This document shows, piece after piece, positions 6,958 to 14,756 of a DNA stretch of 14,756 nt (position 1 is its first letter; each line of letters opens with the position of its first letter). Position numbers and translations under genes: made by a program. The stretch is from an uncultured Prevotella sp. Its GTDB lineage: Bacteria; Bacteroidota; Bacteroidia; Bacteroidales; Bacteroidaceae. Below the pieces are notes generated by a model. It ran no database searches. It saw only the letters and a program-made list of their open reading frames with translations, and was not told where the DNA came from. The stretch covers positions 1 to 14,756 of the forward strand of contig USHV01000041.1 in assembly GCA_900554695.1 (NCBI GenBank), in the 5' to 3' direction.

Positions 6958-8049
6958 TTACCAGTTAATCGCATGCTGACGGTCAGGCTCTTGAGTATTG
7001 ATCTGACGCTCACCAGTCAGAGAACCACGTACAGAATATGTCATTTCATAACCAGGAACCAATGTATAATCGGTGAACGAATAATTGATATTATTGATTA
7101 TGACATAACGGTGAAGAATGTAATCCTTAACGGCATCCATCTCTTCAACAACAGTATAACGTGTAATTTCCTCTTCTCCAGTAGCTTCATTCTTCGTTAC
7201 CTCAAACTTCATGTTCGGATTGTCACATGAGAACTTAACAATACCATGTGAATCGTCTGTAGGAACGAACTGGAGTTTAACCTTATAGTTGGCACGGTCA
7301 ACACGATCCTCATCTATTGTACCAGGATAAATAAATACAGTGTTCTCGTCAACAACGTACAGACGTACATTCTCAACAGCAGAAGCATTAGCTTCGTCAC
7401 CCTTCATAGAAATCTGCTGAGCAGTTCCTGAGTAAACACCCGACCAGTCGTTGAACGGATAGATACGGAGAAGAGCCTTTGCATAGTACTGACGCGGATG
7501 AGATACGTAATTGTAGCTCTCATCATCAAGAATCTGAATAGGAAGAACCCATTTCTTTGACATATCGATTCCTGCAAAGTTGAACTTAATGTTCAGCAGT
7601 TCAACGTCCTTACCCTTGGCAATCATAAGTTCGCTTGGATAAGTTGCATAAGAAGTCATATCCTGATAATAAAGGTCAGTACGATTCTGGAAACGTGCAT
7701 AGTTCATCGTTGCCAATGTATCGGGATCTGCAGACAAATGTACATTGATATTTCTGTCATTTGTTGTAGAACCTGAAACGATAACCGGCAGATCGTATTC
7801 TGAAATACCGATACCTCCGTTGCCTTCTGACTCGAACTTATTACCTATTTCCTTACCATCCTCATCAAAAAGGCATCGTGTATATGGAACATTGACTTCA
7901 CGCACACCATTAGAATTCAACGGAGCGCTGAAGCTGATGTAATGTGCATACTGCTCGTCTTCCCACTCGTCATTGCAGGATGTTGTAAGCAAAAGTGCTC
8001 CAAAAAGTGATGCACCTAATATAGCTATATGTTTCATCTTATTATTCAT
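6958..8049 (-). CDS. DUF4973/DUF4361 surface lipoprotein (SusE-position glycan-binding protein)
   Basis: A 363-aa lipoprotein directly after susD, in the slot usually held by a surface glycan-binding protein. The signal ends LLTTSC (Cys25) and the mature protein starts CNDEWEDE; acidic residues right after the cysteine match the Bacteroides surface lipoprotein export signal. The N-terminal half (about 25-170) has the DUF4973 pattern: HYISFSAPLNSNGV, LPVIVSGST, PDTLATMNYARFQNRTDLYY. The C-terminal half (about 195-360) is DUF4361-like, with ALLRIYPFNDWSGVYSGTA, IDEDRVDRANYKVK, VPGYEMTYSVRGSLTGER and a terminal HAINW. These strings are family features that I recognise; no binding site can be assigned. 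Starts at 8049 or 8037 both give a good signal peptide, 9 or 21 bp after the susD stop. It is the last gene before the strong terminator. Confidence 0.88.
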   Translation of the reverse strand: MNNKMKHIAILGASLFGALLLTTSCNDEWEDEQYAHYISFSAPLNSNGVREVNVPYTRCLFDEDGKEIGNKFESEGNGGIGISEYDLPVIVSGSTTNDRNINVHLSADPDTLATMNYARFQNRTDLYYQDMTSYATYPSELMIAKGKDVELLNIKFNFAGIDMSKKWVLPIQILDDESYNYVSHPRQYYAKALLRIYPFNDWSGVYSGTAQQISMKGDEANASAVENVRLYVVDENTVFIYPGTIDEDRVDRANYKVKLQFVPTDDSHGIVKFSCDNPNMKFEVTKNEATGEEEITRYTVVEEMDAVKDYILHRYVIINNINYSFTDYTLVPGYEMTYSVRGSLTGERQINTQEPDRQHAINW

Positions 8050-8058
8050 ATTTTATGA

Positions 8059-10155
8059 TTAGTCATAATTTGTCCAACCCGGAGCCTGTACAAGTTTGTT
8101 GTTACGCTTCAACTCATCGTGAGTAACCGGCCAGAAGTACATCTTCTCTGAGAATGTCTGCTGGAGATTTGTTGTAGGAATTACACGCATGAAGTCGTCT
8201 TTTGCAGAACTTGTCATAAATACGTTCAGACCGTAAATCTGCTGTGACTCTTCAATTGGAGCATCCATCCAACGACGGAGGTCAAAGTAACGCTTGCCTT
8301 CACCGAGGAACTCAATCATACGCTCACGCTTGATTTTCTCGCGCAGTGCATTCTTGTCGTTATATGTGGCATCTGAGAAATCAGGCACACCGGCACGGAT
8401 ACGGATAGGCTGGATTCCCTTCTTGATTTCGTTTACATCACGAGAAATTGTATATGTTGTGCTACCATCCCATGATGCAACATTATGTGTACCATCAAGT
8501 TCGTTAAGAGCTTCTGCATACATCAACAGAATGTCAGCATAGCGGATAGCAGTCTCAGCCTTTGCAGAGATATTGTCCATTGAGTGATTACCGGAAATAT
8601 AATCACTTGGATTATACCATTTTCTCACACCAATACCTGTACGCAGATAAGAGAACGCATTGATGTATCCGTCTCCACCGCCACGATAATAGAATATCTG
8701 TCGGTTGCGGTTTGATGCAGTCGGGTCACCGGCACACTCCCAAACGCTTCCACTGAAAGCTACAGATGCATAGAAACGCGGTTCACGGTTAGCATACTGC
8801 AAGGAAACATTGGCTTTCAATGGCGGATAATCCTTATAGTTCTGGCGTGTAGTCCATCCCTGAACACGCTCAGAGCCATCACCACCGTTCAATTCGCTGT
8901 CCTTACCAGGAACATCAGTTCCATCATTCATATAATATGCATCAACCATCTTCTGTGTCAGACCGTGAGTGTTCCATCCTCCACAGCTAACCGGCATCTC
9001 ATGAAGAACAAAAGATTCAATAGAACCGTTATTATCTTTGAGCATGTTATTAACTCGAGAGAAAATAAGCTCAGGATTATCCTGTGGATATACATTTCCG
9101 TTAAAGATATTTGCATATGATTTCTGCGGGTCTATATCCTTCCATCCGTCAGGCCAGTTTTTCTCAGAGAAGTTTCCGTCTGCAGGCGGTACGATAGTTG
9201 CCGGACTGATATCTGTGTCAGATGTACTGAACGGAGCATGGTACAGTTCATAAGCACCAAGTTCCATTACATCTTTGCAGGCAGCGGCAGCACGAGCCCA
9301 CTTGCTCTCATCATATTCTTTGCTGAGCAGATATTCACCGTTCTTGTTCTTGAAGTCCTCAGCAATGCTTGCATCAACCTTTGAAGGATCATGCTGACCA
9401 TTTGCAAGCTGACCATTTGCAAGAGGACTTGCTGCATAGATGTAAGCCAAAGCACGTGTTGCGAGACATGCACCCTTTGTCGGACGTGCGATGTTTTCCT
9501 GATCACGCTTGGTGTACTGTATTTCTTTTGCAGCCTGAACCATTTCGCTTGCGATATGCTCAACAACTTCTTCATAAGTACTACGTGCAATAGACATATC
9601 CTCATAAGTCTGGGTATAATCAATACCTTCATCTGGAACGATTGGCACCGGACCATATTTGCGAAGAAGCAACCAATAATAGTATGCACGTACGAAACGA
9701 GCCTGTCCTTTATAATCAAGCTTCTCAAGCTCACTCATATCTTTGTTCTTGTCAACATTATGAATGAATACCGAAGCCTGATAGATTCCTTTATAACAAG
9801 AAGCCCATGCATTGTTGTCATAGTTTTCGTCATAAAGTCCCATTCTGTAAGAGTTATAAGAAACTCTCACATCGTCCTTATTATCTCCGAACAGTTTTGA
9901 GTCGCGGTCGCCATAATACATACAGTCATCAAAACTGTTATAAAATCCAGCTCCTTTTGAACCAACATCAACATTCTCTCTTTTCAAGAAAGAATAAGCG
10001 TATGCCAGCCATTCCAAAGTCTGGTTCTTGTCAGAGAAAACAGACTCAAGAGTTCTACGATCGTCAAAATATTTGTCTGAATCCAAATCAACGCAAGAAG
10101 TCAGAGATCCTACGCCGAGAACCGACAACATTAATATTGCTATTTTCTTTTTCAT
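8059..10155 (-). CDS. susD-like: SusD/RagB-family nutrient-binding outer-membrane lipoprotein
   Basis: A 698-aa surface lipoprotein that forms the lid on its SusC partner and binds glycan. The start at 10155 (MKKKIAILML) gives a normal SPII signal with lipobox LTSC (Cys21), followed by VDLDSD, an acidic stretch fitting surface export. A longer frame from 10188 would overlap susC by 20 nt and weaken the signal, so I rejected it. SusD hallmarks: an N-terminal TPR-like helical part (for example LEWLAYAYSFLKRENV and RFVRAYYYWLLLRKYGPVPIV), the AETAIRYADILLMYAEALNEL helix, RMIEFLGEGKRYFDLRRW, and the C-terminal YFWPVTHDELKRNNKL with LVQAPGW. It is longer than the starch-binding archetype, as many RagB-type members are. 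It starts 13 bp after the susC stop, so it is co-transcribed and probably co-assembled with it. Confidence 0.97.
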   Translation of the reverse strand: MKKKIAILMLSVLGVGSLTSCVDLDSDKYFDDRRTLESVFSDKNQTLEWLAYAYSFLKRENVDVGSKGAGFYNSFDDCMYYGDRDSKLFGDNKDDVRVSYNSYRMGLYDENYDNNAWASCYKGIYQASVFIHNVDKNKDMSELEKLDYKGQARFVRAYYYWLLLRKYGPVPIVPDEGIDYTQTYEDMSIARSTYEEVVEHIASEMVQAAKEIQYTKRDQENIARPTKGACLATRALAYIYAASPLANGQLANGQHDPSKVDASIAEDFKNKNGEYLLSKEYDESKWARAAAACKDVMELGAYELYHAPFSTSDTDISPATIVPPADGNFSEKNWPDGWKDIDPQKSYANIFNGNVYPQDNPELIFSRVNNMLKDNNGSIESFVLHEMPVSCGGWNTHGLTQKMVDAYYMNDGTDVPGKDSELNGGDGSERVQGWTTRQNYKDYPPLKANVSLQYANREPRFYASVAFSGSVWECAGDPTASNRNRQIFYYRGGGDGYINAFSYLRTGIGVRKWYNPSDYISGNHSMDNISAKAETAIRYADILLMYAEALNELDGTHNVASWDGSTTYTISRDVNEIKKGIQPIRIRAGVPDFSDATYNDKNALREKIKRERMIEFLGEGKRYFDLRRWMDAPIEESQQIYGLNVFMTSSAKDDFMRVIPTTNLQQTFSEKMYFWPVTHDELKRNNKLVQAPGWTNYD
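9393..9422. repeat. 15-bp perfect tandem duplication within susD-like gene
   Basis: Two identical 15-bp units (9393-9407 and 9408-9422) lie in frame and duplicate five residues, giving LANGQLANGQ in the protein. The duplication keeps the frame and probably sits in a surface loop. It could be a slippage-prone site. Confidence 0.85.
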
Positions 10156-10168
10156 ATTGACTGTTTTT

Positions 10169-13100
10169 TTACAAATTAACCTGTACACCCACAGTTACTG
10201 ATTTTGTAAGAGGATATTCCTCACCGCGTGTCTGCAGTGACTCTGGATCCCATGTATCAAACTTAGACCAAGTCAGCAGGTTTGTTCCTGTAACGTAGAA
10301 ACGTATACTGTTGAAATGTATTTTATTTACAATTGATTTCGGCAATGTATAACCGAAGTCAAGGTTCTTCAAACGAATATAGCTCATATCACGAAGCCAG
10401 AATGAAGACGGCTTTTCATTATTTGCATTCACACCGTATGTCAGACGAGGATATGAAGCATTCGGGTTTTCTGTTGCTGTTGTACCGGATATTTCTGAAG
10501 AAATCCAACGGTCGTCAAGCATGCCCTTGAATACATTACCCCACTGATTCTCGCGGAAAGCATATACGTTCTTACCTTCGATACGTACATCAGATTTGCC
10601 TGCTCCCTGGAAGTGGAGGTTGAAGTCGAAATCTCTCCATCTTACAGTAAAACCAAGACCGTATATAAGGTTAGGTGTAGATGTTGCACCTATTGCGACC
10701 ATATCACCATCAGTAATCTGTCCGTCACCATTCACATCCTTATACTTGATGTCACCAGGCTGGTAATCACCGAATGTCTGTACAGGGCTGTTGCGGATAT
10801 CCTCATAATCTTTGAACAGACCAAGAGCAATAAGACCCTTCTGCTGATTTACGCGATAACCTTTATTGTACTGATAAGGATAAGCATTGAACTGCTCATC
10901 AGATTCAAGAACCTCATTCTTGCTATATGTAATGTTACCACGTACTGTAAGATCAACTTCACTGATTCTCTGATTGAAAGAGAAGTTTCCATCAAAACCT
11001 TCACTCTTCACCACACCTACGTTAGCCCAAGGTGAGCTTTCGAAACCTGCCATTGCAGGAATGTAGTTACGCTTCATATACTGTCCGCTACGCTTCTCAT
11101 AGAAGTAGTCAACAGTCATAGAGAACTTGTTGTTAAACAACACAAGATCAAGACCAAGGTCGCTCTTGCGTGCAACTTCCCATGTCACATTATGTGACGC
11201 CAACTGTGTATAATGAATACCATGGAAATTCTTTGCATACGTAGATGTACCAAAATTATACACATCATCATAAACAATATTTCCATTATTATCCTTATGT
11301 GTGAGATAATCCAATGTATAAAGATACGGGAATCGCTCACTCATAGCATCATTACCTACTTTACCATAAGAATAACGAATCTTGAACATATTCATCCAAG
11401 GAGCAGCCTTACGCACAAAAGTTTCTTCTGCAACGTTCCATGCCAAAGAGAATGCCGGGAAGAATCCCCAACGATGACCATCTGCAAAGTTCTCTGTTCC
11501 ATTATAACCGAAGTTACCATCTATAAAATAACGGTTTGCATAGTTATAAGTCACCTGACCTGCAAGAGCCATGTTCTTACGTGATACAGAGTTCTTGATA
11601 TCAGTACCCAAGTTCTGGGTCTGAATGCTTGTATCCTGTGTGAAACGCGCATTGAATCCGACAGTATGAACCTTTGCAAAGGTACGGTTGTAGTTAAGCA
11701 AAAGTTCAAGGAATTCACGACGCGAACCAGAGTTTCCACTATCCTGCGTCATATCCTGTGCACCGCGAATCTGGTCCCATATAATATTTCCATTATCATC
11801 ACGTCCGTTTGCATGATATGTTGCCGGAGAACGTCTATGGTTAATCCAGTTGTCGTTGTATGTATCGTAGCCGAAACGTGCAGTAAATTTAAGACCCTGT
11901 GTAATAAAGTCAAGATTCTGTTCAAGTGCAGCGTTTGAATAGAGGTTATTTGTCCATTCTTCATTATAACCTGTCTGTGTTGCAGATACCCATGGGTTCA
12001 CGTGGTTATCATCACGACCGATATTGATCTGAGGAACATAACCATTTGAATACATAATCGGTGAGAGAATGTTGTTGTAACCGAAGAGCTGTCCCCATAC
12101 AAGGTTATCACCAAGTCCCGGACTGTTACGTTTGTTCAAGTCACCAGATACACCAAGTCTCAAAACTGTTGTAGGAGTGATGTCGATATCGACATTCAAA
12201 CGATAGTTCCAACGCTTGTAGTTTGCGTTTGTATCATACTTATCACGAAGAGTCTGGTCTGTCTTATACATTCCTTGATCCTCTACGTATGCGATAGAAG
12301 CATAGTAACGTGATGTATTACCACCACCACTGAGGTTCACATTGGCACGATAACTGAAAGCTCCATCCTTAAGAAGTACATCTTTCCAGTCAACGTTTGG
12401 ATAAAGGTCCGGATCAAGTCCGTTAAGGAACAATTCTTTTTCTTCTGGAGAATATGCAGCACCCATACTTCTTGTTATACGTGCCTCATTCAACAGGTCA
12501 ATATATGTTCCAGCATCAACAAATTCAGGAGTAATTGTTCGTGTATTGTAAGATGTTTCGAACTTACCGTTTACATTAATCTTACCGGCCTTACCACGCT
12601 TTGTTGTGATAAGTACAACACCGTTAGCACCTTTAGAACCGTAAATTGCAGTAGCAGATGCATCCTTGAGCACTGTGAAAGACTCAATATCCTCAATGTT
12701 AAGCTCATCGAGATTATCACGCTCGAAACCATCAACAAGGATAAGTGCTGAAGAACTTGCACCGAAAGTGGAGATACCACGGATCCAGAACTCAGAAGTG
12801 TTCTTACCCGGCTGACCTGAAGTCTGGTAAGCGATGATACCAGGAACGTTTCCGGCCAAAGTATTTGACAAGTTAGAAGATGTGTAGTGCTTCAAATCAC
12901 CCATATTAACATTGGTGATAGCACCGGTCACATTAAGTTTCTTCTGTGTACCCAAAGCTGTTACAACGACTTCGTCCACAGCATTAACAGTTTCCTCTGT
13001 CATCTTCACGTCTATTTTGGTCTTATCGCCCTTAACGAGCACTTCAACCTTATTGAAACCAAGATACGAGAAAACAAGAGTCTGATATTGTTTTACCTTT

Positions 13101-13288
13101 ATTTTATATACACCATCGGCATTGGTAATAGCACCAAGTCCCGGGTCATCCTTTTTACTGACATTGGCACCGATAATAGGCTCACCTTTAGCATCGGTGA
13201 CTGTACCGGTAATTTCCAAAGTCTCCTGCGCCAGAGCATTTACAGTCATGCCCAGCATTATAAACAGCATTAATAAATACTTCTTCAT
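10169..13288 (-). CDS. susC-like: SusC/RagA-family TonB-dependent glycan transporter
   Basis: A 1039-aa outer-membrane transporter that imports oligosaccharides into the periplasm with TonB energy. The signal peptide is cleaved near Ala20 (MLGMTVNALA). A carboxypeptidase-regulatory-like beta-sandwich domain (about 24-100; ITGTVTDAKGEPIIGANV) is followed by the EVVVTALG segment that serves as or near the TonB box. The plug domain carries the SusC signature DASATAIYGSKGANGV near 207-222. The rest (from about 235) is a 22-stranded barrel ending VTVGVQVNL. There is no N-terminal STN domain, so it is not of the type that signals to an anti-sigma factor. The gene starts 11 bp after the TIG-NHL stop and ends 13 bp before susD. 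Length and motifs are complete; I see no frameshift. Confidence 0.98.
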   Translation of the reverse strand: MKKYLLMLFIMLGMTVNALAQETLEITGTVTDAKGEPIIGANVSKKDDPGLGAITNADGVYKIKVKQYQTLVFSYLGFNKVEVLVKGDKTKIDVKMTEETVNAVDEVVVTALGTQKKLNVTGAITNVNMGDLKHYTSSNLSNTLAGNVPGIIAYQTSGQPGKNTSEFWIRGISTFGASSSALILVDGFERDNLDELNIEDIESFTVLKDASATAIYGSKGANGVVLITTKRGKAGKINVNGKFETSYNTRTITPEFVDAGTYIDLLNEARITRSMGAAYSPEEKELFLNGLDPDLYPNVDWKDVLLKDGAFSYRANVNLSGGGNTSRYYASIAYVEDQGMYKTDQTLRDKYDTNANYKRWNYRLNVDIDITPTTVLRLGVSGDLNKRNSPGLGDNLVWGQLFGYNNILSPIMYSNGYVPQINIGRDDNHVNPWVSATQTGYNEEWTNNLYSNAALEQNLDFITQGLKFTARFGYDTYNDNWINHRRSPATYHANGRDDNGNIIWDQIRGAQDMTQDSGNSGSRREFLELLLNYNRTFAKVHTVGFNARFTQDTSIQTQNLGTDIKNSVSRKNMALAGQVTYNYANRYFIDGNFGYNGTENFADGHRWGFFPAFSLAWNVAEETFVRKAAPWMNMFKIRYSYGKVGNDAMSERFPYLYTLDYLTHKDNNGNIVYDDVYNFGTSTYAKNFHGIHYTQLASHNVTWEVARKSDLGLDLVLFNNKFSMTVDYFYEKRSGQYMKRNYIPAMAGFESSPWANVGVVKSEGFDGNFSFNQRISEVDLTVRGNITYSKNEVLESDEQFNAYPYQYNKGYRVNQQKGLIALGLFKDYEDIRNSPVQTFGDYQPGDIKYKDVNGDGQITDGDMVAIGATSTPNLIYGLGFTVRWRDFDFNLHFQGAGKSDVRIEGKNVYAFRENQWGNVFKGMLDDRWISSEISGTTATENPNASYPRLTYGVNANNEKPSSFWLRDMSYIRLKNLDFGYTLPKSIVNKIHFNSIRFYVTGTNLLTWSKFDTWDPESLQTRGEEYPLTKSVTVGVQVNL

Positions 13289-13299
13289 AACTTTGATTG

Positions 13300-14702
13300 T
13301 TAATTAGCAGTTGTCTCTGTTCCGCCTTCTGTACCTTCAGAATCTCCTCCTTCTGTACCGGAACCTTCATTATTATCTCCACTTTCTTCTTCAGGAAGTT
13401 CCTCCATACCTATTGTACGGATAGAGCGTCCTACAGTGTCAAGTACATAGAATATTTTCTTACTCTCATCGTAAGCAAGACCAGTCGGATCACGGAAACG
13501 TGCAACTTCACGAAGATCACCATTATCTGTTCCCCAGATATTGTTATCAGCAGCAGAAGTACGGCTACCACGTCCTGCGAAAGTACGAACGATGCCTTCC
13601 GGTGTCATGACACGTACATCATGGTTTCCTTTTTCTGCAAAGTAGAAATCATAAACATCAGACTTGCCCTGAGCAACATAGTCTTCATTCTTAACAAACA
13701 CTCCCTGATAAGGTGTTGCGAGCTGTGCTGCTGTACCAACACCATCATTCCATCCAGCAGACTTCATCTGACCAGCGACAACGTAAGGAGCAGTAAATCT
13801 CTTATTTGCCTCATCATAGTCTGTACGGAGAATATAATGCTGGTTGACAACAACTATATAAGCATATTTTCCTGATGGGTGCATAACCATCTTGAACTCC
13901 CAGTTGATATCCTGAATTGTGAACAACATCTGGAATGCGTCATTGTCGAGAACTTGAGGAACCCATGTACCGCCACTATCAACAACGTCAAAATAATCCT
14001 GAAGGTCAAGACGGAATACCTGTCCCTGTTCATAAGAGTTAAAATAAAGTTCTCCATTGATCGGGTGGATATAAGCACCATTACACTGTCTGTAAGCAGC
14101 CAAGAGCTGAATAGGAGAATTGTCATTGAAAGAACCATCCTCATTACGTGTAACAATCCAAACAGAGTTACTGCGCTGCTGGCTGTTATCCATATCTACA
14201 GAAACAATCATGTACTTGCCATCCAAAGTAAAGTCTACAGAACGCAGACGACCTGTACCGAATCTTGAAGAAGACATTACTGATGTTACAGTTTCTGTTT
14301 CAAAATCCATAAGCTGAATACCAGGACTTCCGTTATCGTATACAATATACAGGTGTTTCGGGTACAATGGATCGAATTTCATCTCACCATCAGCAGCGAA
14401 TCCTGTACACTCATCAAACGGACCATCGTGCCAGCCCTGGTCGTCAAACTCATTGCGATAACCTGCAATACGTCCTACGACCATTTTAAGTTCATAATTG
14501 AAGTTCTCAGGAGAAACAGCGGTCTGTGTTCCCATTGTCTCATCACCAACTGTAACTTCAATTTCACCTGTGTAAGCACCAGAAGGAACAAAGCAATAAA
14601 TACCGTCCTTACCGTTCTTCACATTACTCTTACAACTGATCAAGACAGCTTTCTTACCACCAATTGTCACATCAACTTTGGAAGTGTCGTTGCCGAAATT
14701 AA
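13300..14702 (-). pseudogene. IPT/TIG-NHL surface glycan-binding-type protein, 5'-truncated
   Basis: About 466 codons remain. The first visible residues, NFGNDTSKVDVTIGGKKA, are the middle of an IPT/TIG immunoglobulin-like domain, which runs to about FNYELK. The rest is a beta-propeller with NHL-type repeats, for example FRDPTGLAYDESKKIFYVLD and KNEDYVAQGKSDVYDFYFAEKGNH. Homologues that I know begin with an SPII signal and about 20 further residues before this point; these are missing. In the same frame an in-frame TGA lies three codons before the first TIG residue, inside the 50-bp repeat, so no start can rescue the full protein. The first possible starts (GTG at 14670, later ATG) give no signal peptide. 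The C-terminus is an acidic Gly/Glu/Ser/Thr-rich tail of about 35 residues. The stop is 11 bp before susC. It may be a genuine insertion-broken gene or only cut by the contig end. Confidence 0.85.
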
Positions 14703-14752
14703 CCCACCGTCAAGTTAGAAGTGCAACTCCGCCACCGCCTTCCTCCGTCCTT
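14703..14752 (-). repeat. Right copy of 50-bp inverted repeat, IS30-like element end
   Basis: This is the perfect inverted partner of bases 1-50; 14753-14756 extend it by four bases that have no counterpart in the window. On the minus strand it reads toward the TIG-NHL gene, with the frame GGGGVALLT then TGA directly abutting the truncated coding sequence. Both copies point the same element end inward, so two copies in opposite orientation flank the locus, unless this is an assembly or library artefact. A single copy on a circular molecule would give directly repeated ends, not inverted ones. Confidence 0.55.
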
Positions 14753-14756
14753 GGAG

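Noticed and set aside
10156..10188. Upstream start of the susD-like gene
   Set aside because: It would overlap susC and put 11 residues before a normal lipoprotein signal; the ATG at 10155 fits better.

Overview
The window reads as a fragment of a Bacteroidales chromosome (Bacteroides/Prevotella-like) carrying most of a polysaccharide utilization locus (PUL). The support is a SusC/SusD pair with a companion surface lipoprotein of the DUF4973/DUF4361 type, SPII lipoproteins with acidic residues after the cysteine, a lack of strong Shine-Dalgarno sequences, and two secreted glycosidases of families common in gut Bacteroidota. All recognisable genes are on the minus strand. I cannot name the species.

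Layout in transcription order, from high to low coordinates. (1) 14703-14752 is one copy of a perfect 50-bp sequence whose inverted copy is at 1-50. It resembles the 3' end of an IS30-type element and cuts off the 5' end of the next gene. (2) 13300-14702 is a truncated IPT/TIG-NHL surface-type protein. (3) susC-like, 10169-13288. (4) susD-like, 8059-10155. (5) DUF4973/DUF4361 lipoprotein, 6958-8049. Genes 2-5 are separated by only about 9-21 bp and look like one operon. (6) A strong hairpin terminator at 6895-6924. (7) GH127-type putative beta-L-arabinofuranosidase, 4825-6861. (8) A second hairpin terminator at 4759-4791. (9) A 544-bp gap with one promoter-like -7 element. (10) GH78 alpha-L-rhamnosidase lipoprotein, 1701-4280. 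(11) About 1.65 kb (51-1700) without a credible gene. This last stretch holds three different short arrays that share an exact 22-bp period.

How the genes work together (inference from family knowledge): the SusD-like lipoprotein and the DUF4973/DUF4361 protein capture glycan at the cell surface. The TIG-NHL protein would join them if it were intact. The SusC-like TonB-dependent transporter imports oligosaccharides, and the GH127 and GH78 enzymes trim L-arabinofuranose and L-rhamnose. The pair suggests a pectic or plant glycoprotein glycan, for example a rhamnose capped with beta-L-arabinofuranose as in rhamnogalacturonan-II side chain B. No regulator (HTCS, SusR-like, sigma/anti-sigma) lies in the window, and the operon promoter is lost with the missing 5' end.

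The least explained features are the 22-bp-period arrays at about 638-1246 and the inverted 50-bp repeats that exactly bound the window.
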